Of a stretch of DNA of 64,000 nucleotides, positions 40,982 through 49,408 are shown piece by piece. This DNA is from Porphyromonas sp. (lineage in GTDB: Bacteria; Bacteroidota; Bacteroidia; Bacteroidales; Porphyromonadaceae). The first letter of the stretch is position 1, and each line of letters opens with the position of its first letter. Location of the stretch: NCBI GenBank assembly GCA_029983505.1, contig JASBZK010000005.1, positions 9,620-73,619 on the forward strand. Reading direction: 5' to 3'. Below the pieces are notes generated by a model, which was given only the letters and a program-made list of their open reading frames with translations, was not told where the DNA came from and did no database searches. Both the position numbers and the translations under genes were made by a program.

Positions 40982-43129
40982 ATGAACATATATGGTAAAA
41001 ACGAGATTAAGAATATAGCGATCTTGGGCAGTTCCGGATCCGGGAAAACGACCCTCGCCGAAGCGATGCTCTTCGAAGGCGGAGCCATCTCCAAGCGTGG
41101 GTCGGTACAGGACGGCAATACCGTCAGTGACCACTTCCCGGTGGAAAAAGAGTACGGCTATTCGGTCTTCTCGACCCTCTTCTCTGTTCCCTGGAAAGAG
41201 TGGAAAATCAACTTCATAGACTGTCCGGGGTCGGACGACTTTGTGGGCAACGCCATCAGCGCGATGCAGGTCACGGACACCTCCCTGATGGTCGTCAATG
41301 CGCAGTATGGCGTCGAAGTGGGACTCGTTAACCAGTTCCCCTACACCGAGCGCTTCAAGAAGCCGGTCATTTTCCTCATTAACCAAATCGACAACGAGCA
41401 TGCGGATTACGACCGCACCGTGGATGAGCTCAAAAGCAATTTCGGCTCCAAAGCCGTCCTCGTCCAATATCCCGTCAAGACGGGTGCCGACTTCAATGAG
41501 GTCGTCGACGTCCTCACGATGAAGATGTACCGCTGGGGGCCGCAAGGCGGGAAGCCCGAGGTCTTGGAGATCCCCGACTCCGAGAAGGCCAAAGCCGACG
41601 AACTGCATAAGGCGCTCGTGGAGTCGGCTGCAGAGCACGACGAACACCTGATGGAACTCTTTTTCGAGAAAGAGTCCCTCACCGAAGACGAAATGCGCCA
41701 AGGCATCCGCAAAGGTCTCATCAGCCGGGATATGTTCCCCATATTCTGCGCCAGTGCGGCCAAGGATATGTGCGTGAGACGCACGCTCGAATTCATCGGC
41801 AACATCGTCCCCTGCACCGACAAGCTCGAAGCCCCGAAGGCCACTGACGGTACCGTCCTCCCGCCCGACGAAAACGCTCCTGCCGTCCTCTATTTCTTCA
41901 AGAACAACATCGAGCCGCACGTAGGGGACATCCTCTACTTCAAAGTCATCAGTGGTACCGTCCGCGAAGGGGACGACCTCACCAATACCACCCATAACCA
42001 CGACAAGGAACGCATCAGCCAGCTCCTCGCTCCATTCGGACCGTCGCGTGAGAGAGTGCCCGAGATGAAGGCGGGCGACATCGGGTGCACCGTCAAGCTC
42101 AAGACCGTCTCCGTCGGCGACTCGCTCTGTGGTAAAGGCATCGACGTGCAGTTGCCGCAGATCGAGTACCCCGCACCCAAGTTCCGCCGGGCTATCGTAG
42201 CGGAAAATCAGGGTGATACGGAGAAAATGAACGCCGCACTCTACCGGATGCACTCCGAAGACCCCACTTGGATCATCGAGCAGTCCAAGGAGTTGAAGCA
42301 GACTTTGGTCTATGGTCAGGGCGAGTTTCACCTCAGGACGCTCAAGTGGCGCCTCGAGAATAACGAGAAAATTCCGGTGAAGTACTTGGAGCCCAAGATC
42401 CCCTACCGCGAGACCATCACGAAGGTGGCGCGCGCCGATTACCGCCACAAGAAGCAGTCCGGAGGGGCGGGGCAATTCGGTGAAGTGCACCTCATCGTCG
42501 AGCCTTACACGGAGGGTGCGCCCCTTCCCGCCTCCTATAAGATCGGCGGTCAGGAGTACAAAGTCTCCGCCAAGGATACACAGGTCGTCGATCTCGACTG
42601 GGGCGGCAAACTCGTGGTCGTCAACTCCATCGTCGGCGGCGCGATAGATGCCCGTTTCATCCCCGCCATCCAAAAAGGGATTATGGAGCGGATGGAGCAG
42701 GGGCCCCTCACCGGGTCGTATGCGCGTGATGTCCGCGTCGTGATCTATGACGGAAAGATGCACCCTGTGGACAGCAACGAGCTCTCCTTTATGCTCGCCG
42801 GTCGGCACGCGTTTGCGGACGCTTTCCGCAACGCCGGTCCCAAAGTCCTTGAGCCGATCTATGAGATGAAAGTGCAGATACCGGCAGAGTTCCTCGGCGA
42901 CGTGATGAGCGACCTCCAAAATCGTCGCGGGCTCATCCTCGGTATGGAGAGCAAAGGCGGCTACGAAGAGCTTAATGCCCGCGTGCCCCTTAGCGAAATC
43001 TCCACGTACTCCACGACCCTGAGCTCCATCACGGGCGGGCGCGGATCTTTCTCCCTGAAGTTCACCGACTACGAGCTTGTCCCGCAGGAAATCCAGGAAA
43101 AGATTACCATCAAGCCTACGGACGAATAA
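40982..43129 (+). CDS. EF-G paralogue with a degenerate GTPase centre (EF-G2 type)
   Basis: A 715-residue protein with full EF-G domain order (G domain about 1-260, II, III, IV about 480-600 with GGAGQFGEVHLIVEP, V). The P-loop reads GSSGSGKTT without the HIDAGKTT residues of EF-G. Switch I lacks RGITI (EYGYSVFS). Switch II is DCPGSDDF where EF-G has DTPGHVDF, so the catalytic His is Ser, and NKxD is NQID. A Bacteroides EF-G2 paralogue lacking GTPase activity yet supporting translocation is known. This gene has the same hallmarks, so slow, energy-saving elongation under starvation is a reasonable inference. Confidence 0.92.
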   Translation: MNIYGKNEIKNIAILGSSGSGKTTLAEAMLFEGGAISKRGSVQDGNTVSDHFPVEKEYGYSVFSTLFSVPWKEWKINFIDCPGSDDFVGNAISAMQVTDTSLMVVNAQYGVEVGLVNQFPYTERFKKPVIFLINQIDNEHADYDRTVDELKSNFGSKAVLVQYPVKTGADFNEVVDVLTMKMYRWGPQGGKPEVLEIPDSEKAKADELHKALVESAAEHDEHLMELFFEKESLTEDEMRQGIRKGLISRDMFPIFCASAAKDMCVRRTLEFIGNIVPCTDKLEAPKATDGTVLPPDENAPAVLYFFKNNIEPHVGDILYFKVISGTVREGDDLTNTTHNHDKERISQLLAPFGPSRERVPEMKAGDIGCTVKLKTVSVGDSLCGKGIDVQLPQIEYPAPKFRRAIVAENQGDTEKMNAALYRMHSEDPTWIIEQSKELKQTLVYGQGEFHLRTLKWRLENNEKIPVKYLEPKIPYRETITKVARADYRHKKQSGGAGQFGEVHLIVEPYTEGAPLPASYKIGGQEYKVSAKDTQVVDLDWGGKLVVVNSIVGGAIDARFIPAIQKGIMERMEQGPLTGSYARDVRVVIYDGKMHPVDSNELSFMLAGRHAFADAFRNAGPKVLEPIYEMKVQIPAEFLGDVMSDLQNRRGLILGMESKGGYEELNARVPLSEISTYSTTLSSITGGRGSFSLKFTDYELVPQEIQEKITIKPTDE

Positions 43130-43168
43130 CCCCTCCTATTCAGCGGGGCTTGTCCCCCTCCAAAACGA

Positions 43169-43248
43169 GACACGGACCGAAGAAAAAACTTCGGTCCGTG
43201 TCTCTTTATATTTCCGGTCCGTATCTCGAAAGGACCTTGGTACGTGCA
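43169..43248. repeat. Four-unit 23-bp array, copy 11
   Basis: f 43169, r 43193, r 43216, r 43239. Units 1 and 2 form a 16-bp hairpin (GAGACACGGACCGAAG against its complement). It lies between convergent genes, 39 bases behind the EF-G-like stop and 38 before the TPR gene stop. Confidence 0.92.
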
Positions 43249-43286
43249 AAACGATTTACTCTGTATTTACCTCTGCCGTGCGTTGG

Positions 43287-43982
43287 TCAGAGGGAGAGCT
43301 CGGTGATGTACTTGTCGGCTTCGGCTGCGATGGCGGAAGCGGCATATTTCGTCTTAATGGTCTCGAAAGTCTCCAGGGCCTTTTCTTTGTTGCCAAGGGC
43401 TTTGTCGGCAATGGCGGCTTTTTGGAGGTAGACGGGAGAGAGGACGTCGTTATCTGCCATCTTTGCGGCTTCCTCAAAGTAGTCGACAGCTTCCTCTGTC
43501 TTGCCCAACTGCACGAGTGCATCGCCGATGAGACCTCTGGACGCGGGTGCTACCATAATGTCGTCGCCGTTGTATTTTTTGAGGAAAGAGACGGCTTCCT
43601 CATACTGTCCCAAGTGGTAGAGGCTGACGCCTGCATAGTACTGCGCGAGATTGCCCGCTTTGGTGTTGCCATACTTCTCGATCACTTGGCGAAAGCCCAT
43701 CACGTCAGCTCCGTTGCCTTCGAGCGCGGTCTGAAACGAATCCTTGGCGAAATAGCTCTCCGCTTTGTAGAGTGCTTCGTCGCCCGCCTTTTGGTGGGGG
43801 ATGCGGTAGAGGTTGACGTAGGCAAGCACTGCGCCCACGATGATGAGGATGCCGAGGACGACGTAGAGGATGACGTTTTTATTCTTATCGATCTTCTCTA
43901 CTGTGGTGTTGATAACTTCTCCTGCCACTTGTTCGACAGTCTGTTCGTTATGCTGATGGTTGTTCGGGTGTTGGTTGCTCAT
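43287..43982 (-). CDS. Membrane-anchored TPR protein (YfgM-like)
   Basis: A 231-residue protein with a His/Asn/Gln-rich N-terminus, one membrane helix (VILYVVLGILIIVGAVLAYVNLY, about residues 37-59) and four tetratricopeptide repeats to the end. The layout resembles YfgM, which in E. coli associates with PpiD and the translocon. Such a partner would fit the PpiD-like protein encoded at 7593-9746, but this is only a suggestion. Monocistronic; its promoter region contains a long inverted repeat (44009-44051). Confidence 0.85.
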   Translation of the reverse strand: MSNQHPNNHQHNEQTVEQVAGEVINTTVEKIDKNKNVILYVVLGILIIVGAVLAYVNLYRIPHQKAGDEALYKAESYFAKDSFQTALEGNGADVMGFRQVIEKYGNTKAGNLAQYYAGVSLYHLGQYEEAVSFLKKYNGDDIMVAPASRGLIGDALVQLGKTEEAVDYFEEAAKMADNDVLSPVYLQKAAIADKALGNKEKALETFETIKTKYAASAIAAEADKYITELSL

Positions 43983-44008
43983 CTTATTTAGTTTGACGAC
44001 AAAAAAAT

Positions 44009-44051
44009 AACTTTGCAGGCGGTGCCTGATTTCTGCACCGTCCGCAAAGTT
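44009..44051. promoter_or_regulatory. 17-bp inverted repeat overlapping the TPR gene promoter
   Basis: Arms 44009-44025 and 44035-44051 (AACTTTGCAGGCGGTGC type) differ at two positions. The right arm includes the -7 box TAACTTTG (minus strand, 44045-44052), so the repeat straddles the expected start site. It could be an operator or a leader hairpin. Confidence 0.6.
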
Positions 44052-44125
44052 ACCTATTTCTCTTTAATTAAGGATCCGTTTTTCCCCGATCCATACAAAA
44101 GTCCCTTTTTGATACACAATAAAGG

Positions 44126-44163
44126 CTCGGCTCGCGACCGGAAGTGTCCGATTGCGAGCCGAG
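44126..44163 (-). terminator. Terminator of the ROK kinase gene
   Basis: Ten perfect outer pairs (44126-44135 with 44154-44163, CTCGGCTCGC) plus inner pairs; minus-strand tail CCTTTATT. It lies 40 bases behind the stop. Confidence 0.8.
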
Positions 44164-44203
44164 GGTGAGACTTTTCCGAAAAGCTGCTTTTCGGGGACGC
44201 TTG

Positions 44204-45217
44204 TCAGTCGTCGTTTTTGATGAGCTTCTCGAGGTGGGTGCGGTCTGCCTCCCAGCCCATAGCTGAGGCTCCGAGGACGGCGGCGTCGCTTTCGGAGAGT
44301 TCGCTGACGAGGATTTTGACCTTGCCCCGGTAGATGTTCAGCAGGTTCTTTTCCATGTGACGCTTTGTCGGCTCGAGGATGAAGTCACCGGCGCGGGTCA
44401 GACCTCCAAAGAGGATAATGGCCTCAGGACTGGTGTACGCCACGGCGTCAGCGAGTGCTTCGCCGAGGATGGTACCCGCACTCTCGAAGATTTCGATCGC
44501 CAGTTTGTCGCCTTTCATAGCGGCGTCGTAGACGTCCTTGGAGGTGACTTCTTCGATGGGCAGCTCGCGAAGGAGAGAGGCGTCTTCCCTAATCTCGAGA
44601 AACTCCCGTGCCGTGCGCGCCACGCCCGTAGCCGAGCAATAGGTCTCCACGCAGCCCTGTCTGCCGCAACCGCACATACGGCCATTGCGTCTGATGATGG
44701 TGTGACCGATTTCGCCCGCGAAACCGTCGTGACCGTAGACGAGCTTGCCGCCCACCACGATGCCGGAGCCCACACCCGTGCCGAGTGTGATTTCGATGAA
44801 ATCCTTCATCCCGCGTGCTGCGCCGTAAGTCATTTCTCCGATGGCTGCCGCGTTGGCGTCATTGGTGAGCGCGACGGGGATGCCGGTGGCTTCGCTGAGC
44901 ATGTGTGCGAGGGGGATGCGTCCTTTCCAGGGAAGGTTGGGCGCAAAGTCTATGGAGCCGGTGAAGTAGTTGCCGTTGGGCGCACCGATGCCGATACCGT
45001 GGATCTTGTCGTAGACCTTCTCGGCATCGGCTATTTTCTTAATCTCGGCAGCGAGGTCGTTCACGAAGTCCTCGACATCCAAGTGTGTCGCAGTCTTGAT
45101 GGAGCTGGAGCGGAGGATATTGCCTCTCGTGTCTACGATGCCGATAACGGAGTTCGTACCGCCCACGTCAATGCCGACGACATAGGGCTTTGGTTCGTTT
45201 ATTTGTGTCTTTGCCAT
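44204..45217 (-). CDS. ROK-family sugar kinase (probable glucokinase)
   Basis: A 337-residue ROK protein: ATP site VVGIDVGGTNSVIGIVD, catalytic base region LTNDANAAAIGE, GVGSGIVVGGKLVYGHDGFAGEIGH with the Glu/His sugar and zinc ligands, and the zinc motif CGCGRQGCVE. No N-terminal DNA-binding domain, so an enzyme rather than a repressor. Glucokinase activity (EC 2.7.1.2) is the usual role in Bacteroidetes, but N-acetyl sugars cannot be excluded. Alone on its transcript with a terminator at 44126. Confidence 0.9.
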   Translation of the reverse strand: MAKTQINEPKPYVVGIDVGGTNSVIGIVDTRGNILRSSSIKTATHLDVEDFVNDLAAEIKKIADAEKVYDKIHGIGIGAPNGNYFTGSIDFAPNLPWKGRIPLAHMLSEATGIPVALTNDANAAAIGEMTYGAARGMKDFIEITLGTGVGSGIVVGGKLVYGHDGFAGEIGHTIIRRNGRMCGCGRQGCVETYCSATGVARTAREFLEIREDASLLRELPIEEVTSKDVYDAAMKGDKLAIEIFESAGTILGEALADAVAYTSPEAIILFGGLTRAGDFILEPTKRHMEKNLLNIYRGKVKILVSELSESDAAVLGASAMGWEADRTHLEKLIKNDD

Positions 45218-45299
45218 TTATGGGTGTTGTATTTTTGGGGAAAAATGCGGTCGTTCCGATTTGACCAAGCCAAGGGGGACTTGGTCTCCGAGCCTGATG

Positions 45300-45902
45300 T
45301 TACTGGAAAATCTTGAGCCCCTCTTTCTTGTTTTTGAGTGCGTTTTCTACGTCAAGATCCACCCGCCATTCGTCGTTTTCGCGAATCATATTGATTTGCT
45401 GGGCGGTCTCTTTGGTCGGTAGTCCGTTTTCCTTGACATACTCTTTCAGTTTGTCTTGGGTCTCGGTGAGCAGGTCTCCGAGGTTTTTGATTTTGCCGTC
45501 TACGGTAAGGGTGATGAGATCCTGGAGGGAAAAGACGCCCCGACCGATCTGGTCTACATCCGGGAGAGTGAGGACGTAGGTGACGACGGCCGTCTCACCG
45601 GTGATGGTCTCTTTGAAGTCTTTTGCCTTGAAGGCCTCGGAGCGGACTTCGGGGATGAGTTCCTCGAGAGCCGTGACGCTCTCGGGCGCCTTGTAGAGAT
45701 CGACGAAGTTGTCCATCGTCAGGGCCTCCTTATCGCGGTCGGAGAGCAGGTTGTAAAAGGATTCCAGCTCGCCTGCGATGAGGTAATTGACGGCTTTCTC
45801 CGCGTTTTCTTTCGGTGCCGGACCTCCGCAGGACACGAGTCCGAGAGCGAGTGCGATGAACGCCGAGAACAGGGTCGTTTGACCTATCTTTTTCGTCTTC
45901 AT
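45300..45902 (-). CDS. Putative lipoprotein with NTF2-like (DUF4878-like) fold
   Basis: A 200-residue lipoprotein: signal peptide with lipobox LVSC, then CGGPAPKENAEKAVNYLIAGELESFYNLLSDRDKEAL, the pattern of DUF4878 and related NTF2-like proteins, a second half with ITLTVDGKIKNLGDLL, and a C-terminal EWRVDLDVENALKN. The mature protein should be membrane-attached in the periplasm or on the surface. No function is known. It lies 82 bases upstream of the ROK kinase gene, possibly sharing its transcript. Confidence 0.78.
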   Translation of the reverse strand: MKTKKIGQTTLFSAFIALALGLVSCGGPAPKENAEKAVNYLIAGELESFYNLLSDRDKEALTMDNFVDLYKAPESVTALEELIPEVRSEAFKAKDFKETITGETAVVTYVLTLPDVDQIGRGVFSLQDLITLTVDGKIKNLGDLLTETQDKLKEYVKENGLPTKETAQQINMIRENDEWRVDLDVENALKNKKEGLKIFQ

Positions 45903-45996
45903 AATCGTGGGGATTGATTGAATATGTCGGGTGATTTAGTTTCTTTATGCAAGTTAGACATTTTCTCGGATATAAAGAGGATTTTTCCCTTCTTCC

Positions 45997-46076
45997 GGTA
46001 CAGACCGAGGCGTTTTCCTATGTCTGTGCTAAAATTTCTCCTATGTCCGTACCAAAATTTCTTTTTGGTACGTGCG
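45997..46076. repeat. Four-unit 23-bp array, copy 12
   Basis: f 45997, r 46021, r 46044, r 46067; a possible fifth f-like unit at 46088 is off-grid (21 bases). It ends 20 bases before the mnmA stop. Spacer AAAATTTCTTTTT nearly equals one in copy 9. Confidence 0.88.
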
Positions 46077-46096
46077 AGATTTTTCTGGGTACAGAT

Positions 46097-47188
46097 TCAC
46101 GCCTGCCTGCCGCCTCCCGAGATCACGCCGCTGCCGTAGCAGATACGGGACTCCTCGTCGTATAGGGAGCAAAACTGCCCCGGTGCGATGCCCTGTATCA
46201 GTTCCTCTGCGTAGAGCGTGCAGCTCCCGTCCGATTTCCGAACCAGCGTGCCGCTGCCAAACTCCGGCGTATGGCGTACTTTGAAAGTGACTTTGAGCTC
46301 AGTGGCGCCTTCGGGAAACGGAGACCGGGTGATGAAGTTCATCTCGCTCATCTCGACGATGTCGCCGTACTGCTCCTCCGGGTCGTAGCCTTGGGAGACG
46401 AAGAGCGTATTCGTGTCCGTCTCTTTTTTGACCACAAACCACGGTCCTCCGCTTAGTCCGAGACCTTTGCGCTGACCGATGGTGTGAAACCAAAAGCCCT
46501 CATGCGTGCCGAGCTTCTTGCCCGTCTCGAGCTCGATGATGTCGCCGGGTCTGGTGCCGAGGTATTTTTTTAGGAAGTCGTTATAGTTCACTTTGCCGAG
46601 GAAACAGATGCCTTGGCTGTCTCTGCGGTGGGCGGTCACAAGACCCTCCCTTTCCGCGATCTCTCGGACTTCGCTTTTGGGCAGTCGACCGAGGGGGAAG
46701 AGTGCTTTTTGGAGCTGTGGATAGGTGATTTGGGCGAGGAAGTCCGTCTGGTCTTTGGCCTTGTCTGCGGCAGTGGCGAGGTAATGAAGCCCGCCCTCTA
46801 TCACCTTGTCGGCGTAGTGTCCCGTGGCGATGTGGTCGTAGTCTTTGCCCCAATACTCATTGAAGTACCCGAACTTGATGACGCGGTTGCAGAGCATATC
46901 CGGGTGCGGAGTACGCCCCCCTCTGACCGTGTCGATCATATACCGAACCACGTAGTCCCAGTACTCTTGGTGAAGCGAGACGAGCTCGAGCCGCAAGCCG
47001 TACTTGCGTGCGAGCCACCGCACGATGACTTCGTCGTCCTCCCAGGAGCATCCTTCGAATCCCTCCTCATCCGCTCCGATGCGGATGTAGAAGAGGTCGG
47101 GTCGGATGCCTTTTTCGACCAGAAGGTGGAGCGCCACCGAGCTGTCTACGCCTCCGGAGAGGAGGAGGGCTGTGGAGGAAGCACTCAT
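46097..47188 (-). CDS. mnmA: tRNA-specific 2-thiouridylase MnmA
   Basis: A 363-residue enzyme that thiolates U34 of Lys, Glu and Gln tRNAs; the tRNA-Lys(TTT) in this window is a likely substrate. PP-loop LLLSGGVDSSVALHLL, first catalytic Cys in DMLCNRVIKF and second in DSQGICFLGKVNY are present, as are TGHYAD and FHTIGQRKGLGL. Its start overlaps the metG stop by ATGA, so it is translated from the metG transcript. Bacteroidetes often have two mnmA copies. Confidence 0.95.
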   Translation of the reverse strand: MSASSTALLLSGGVDSSVALHLLVEKGIRPDLFYIRIGADEEGFEGCSWEDDEVIVRWLARKYGLRLELVSLHQEYWDYVVRYMIDTVRGGRTPHPDMLCNRVIKFGYFNEYWGKDYDHIATGHYADKVIEGGLHYLATAADKAKDQTDFLAQITYPQLQKALFPLGRLPKSEVREIAEREGLVTAHRRDSQGICFLGKVNYNDFLKKYLGTRPGDIIELETGKKLGTHEGFWFHTIGQRKGLGLSGGPWFVVKKETDTNTLFVSQGYDPEEQYGDIVEMSEMNFITRSPFPEGATELKVTFKVRHTPEFGSGTLVRKSDGSCTLYAEELIQGIAPGQFCSLYDEESRICYGSGVISGGGRQA

Positions 47189-49239
47189 GAAACCTTACTC
47201 CCGGGTGCGATCCCGCCCATCGGGGAGATGAGCGAGAGGGTACCGCTATTTTCGTCCAAGGCGCTGAGGATCATCCCTTCGGAGAGCTGACCCATCATCT
47301 TTCGGGGGGCGAGATTGGCGATGAAGCAAACCTGCTTGCCGACCAAGTCATCCGGCTTGTACCACTTGGCGATGCCGCTGAGGATGGTGCGGCCGCCGAG
47401 GCCGTCGTCTATCGTGAACTTGAGGAGCTTGTCGCTCTTCGGCATCTTCTCGCACGCCGTGACGGTGCCGACGCGGATGTCCAGGGGCTCGAACTTGTCG
47501 AACGTCACTTCGGGAGCAATGGCAGGCGCTTTGGCTCCGGCTTTTTCGTTGGCGGCTTTTGTGGCCGCGAGTTTGTCGAGCTGTGTCCGGATGACTTCGT
47601 CTTCGATTTTTTCGAATAGAAGCTCGGGGGTGCCGAGTGCGTGTCCCTCTTCGAGAAGGGCACCGTCACCGATGCGTTTCCAGTCCGTTTCGCCCGCAAG
47701 ACGAATCATCTCACGGAGCTTTTTCATAGAGAAAGGCAGGAACGGCTCGAAGAGCAGCGCGCAGTTTGCGACGATCTGAAGTGAGACAAAAAGGATAGAG
47801 GCCACGCGGTCGGGATCGGTCTTGTGGAGCTTCCACGGCTCCTGATCCGCGAGGTATTTGTTGCCCAGGCGGGCGAGGTTCATGGCTTCGCGCTGAGCGT
47901 CTCGGATGTGGTAGTCCTCCAGAAGTGTGGAGACCTTGTCGCGGAGCACGGGGATCTGGGCCAAGACTTCTTTGTCCTCTGCCGTAAGCCCTTGGGCGGC
48001 TATGGAGGGAACCTTTCCGTCGAAGTACTTGCCGGTGAGGACGAGGGCGCGGTTGACGAAATTGCCGAGGATGGCCACCAGTTCGTTATTGTTCCGAGCC
48101 TGGTAGTCTGCCCAAGTGAAGTCGTTGTCTTTCGTCTCCGGAGCGTTGGCGGTGAGGACGTACCTGAGGACATCCTGTTTGCCGGGGAGGTCTTCGAGGT
48201 ACTCGTTGAGCCAGACGGCCCAGTTGCGCGACGTGGAGATTTTGTCTCCCTCCAGGTTCAGAAATTCGTTTGCCGGGACATTGTAGGGGAGGATATACGA
48301 CCCTTCGGCCTTGAGCATTGCGGGGAAGACGATGCAGTGGAAGACGATGTTGTCTTTGCCGATGAAGTGGACGAGCTTCGTTTCCCTGTCTTTCCACCAC
48401 GTTTCCCAAGTGTCCGGCAGGAGTTCCTTCGTGTTGGAGATGTAACCGATGGGCGCGTCGAACCACACATAGAGCACCTTACCCTCTGCCCCCTCCACGG
48501 GTACGGGGATGCCCCAGTCGAGGTCGCGGGAGACGGCACGGGGATGGAGCCCCATATCGAGCCAGCTCTTGCACTGCCCGTAGACATTGGGACGCCACTC
48601 TTTGTGCTCTTCGAGAATCCACTCGCGAAGCCAGGGTTCGTCCTGGTCGAGGGGAAGATACCAGTGCTTGGTGGGCTTCATCACGGGTTTGGCGCCGGAG
48701 ATGGCGGAGTGGGGGTTGATGAGCTCTGTGGGCGAGAGGGAGGTGCCGCACTTCTCGCACTGGTCTCCGTAGGCGTTTTCGTTGCCGCAGACGGGGCAGG
48801 TCCCTACGATGTAGCGGTCTGCGAGGAAGGTTTTTGCCTCTTCGTCGTAGTACTGTTCGCTCTCGATTTCCTTAAAGCCCCCTTTCTCGTATATCGTGCG
48901 GAAAAATTCTTGTGCCAGATGGTAGTGCGTCTCGCTCGTCGTCCGGGAGTACACGTCAAACGAAATACCGAACTCCTCGAAACTCCTCTTGATGAGGTTA
49001 TGGTACCTGTCTACCACGTCCTGCGGCGTGATGCCCTCTTTTTTGGCGCGCAGGGTGATGGGCACGCCGTGCTCGTCGCTGCCACCGACGAAAAGACACT
49101 CGGTGCCGTTCATCCGGAGGTAACGGACGTAAATATCCGCCGGCACGTAGACGCCGGCAAGGTGACCTATATGGACGGGGCCGTTGGCATAAGGCAGAGC
49201 CGCCGTGACGAGGGTGCGCTTGAATTCTTTTTGGCTCAT
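47185..49239 (-). CDS. metG: Methionyl-tRNA synthetase
   Basis: A 684-residue class I synthetase (EC 6.1.1.10). TAALPYANGPVHIGHLAG is the HIGH region, CPVCGNENAYGDQCEKCG the zinc knuckle, and GDKISTSRNWAVWL the KMSKS equivalent. The C-terminal 110 residues are a Trbp111/EMAP tRNA-binding domain (FDKFEPLDIRVGTV). The start at 49239 (MSQKEFKRTLVTA) is the family start; the longer frame to 49512 runs into the PorV/Q-like gene. A -7-like TATTTTTG lies at 49339-49346 (minus strand), and a hairpin (about 49273-49312) sits in the leader. Confidence 0.97.
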   Translation of the reverse strand: MSQKEFKRTLVTAALPYANGPVHIGHLAGVYVPADIYVRYLRMNGTECLFVGGSDEHGVPITLRAKKEGITPQDVVDRYHNLIKRSFEEFGISFDVYSRTTSETHYHLAQEFFRTIYEKGGFKEIESEQYYDEEAKTFLADRYIVGTCPVCGNENAYGDQCEKCGTSLSPTELINPHSAISGAKPVMKPTKHWYLPLDQDEPWLREWILEEHKEWRPNVYGQCKSWLDMGLHPRAVSRDLDWGIPVPVEGAEGKVLYVWFDAPIGYISNTKELLPDTWETWWKDRETKLVHFIGKDNIVFHCIVFPAMLKAEGSYILPYNVPANEFLNLEGDKISTSRNWAVWLNEYLEDLPGKQDVLRYVLTANAPETKDNDFTWADYQARNNNELVAILGNFVNRALVLTGKYFDGKVPSIAAQGLTAEDKEVLAQIPVLRDKVSTLLEDYHIRDAQREAMNLARLGNKYLADQEPWKLHKTDPDRVASILFVSLQIVANCALLFEPFLPFSMKKLREMIRLAGETDWKRIGDGALLEEGHALGTPELLFEKIEDEVIRTQLDKLAATKAANEKAGAKAPAIAPEVTFDKFEPLDIRVGTVTACEKMPKSDKLLKFTIDDGLGGRTILSGIAKWYKPDDLVGKQVCFIANLAPRKMMGQLSEGMILSALDENSGTLSLISPMGGIAPGSKVS

Positions 49240-49408
49240 AAGACGCTGTTTGGTATATGGATAAGGAGTGACGGACTCTCTTCTTTTTTCAAAGAACAAA
49301 GAGTCCTCACCCTCATCGTTTGCTCTTGTTTGGGTGTACAAAAATACCAAAATGATGCGAGACCCTGTGCAAAAGACCGTTCGTGGAGCCGGAAGGGTAC
49401 CGGAAGTC

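Noticed and set aside
40904..42919. Long open frame of about 670 codons on the strand opposite the EF-G-like gene
   Set aside because: It mirrors the codons of a clear EF-G homologue. Long antisense frames also lie opposite gcvP, glnS, ftsZ and metG, as expected from GC-rich codon use.
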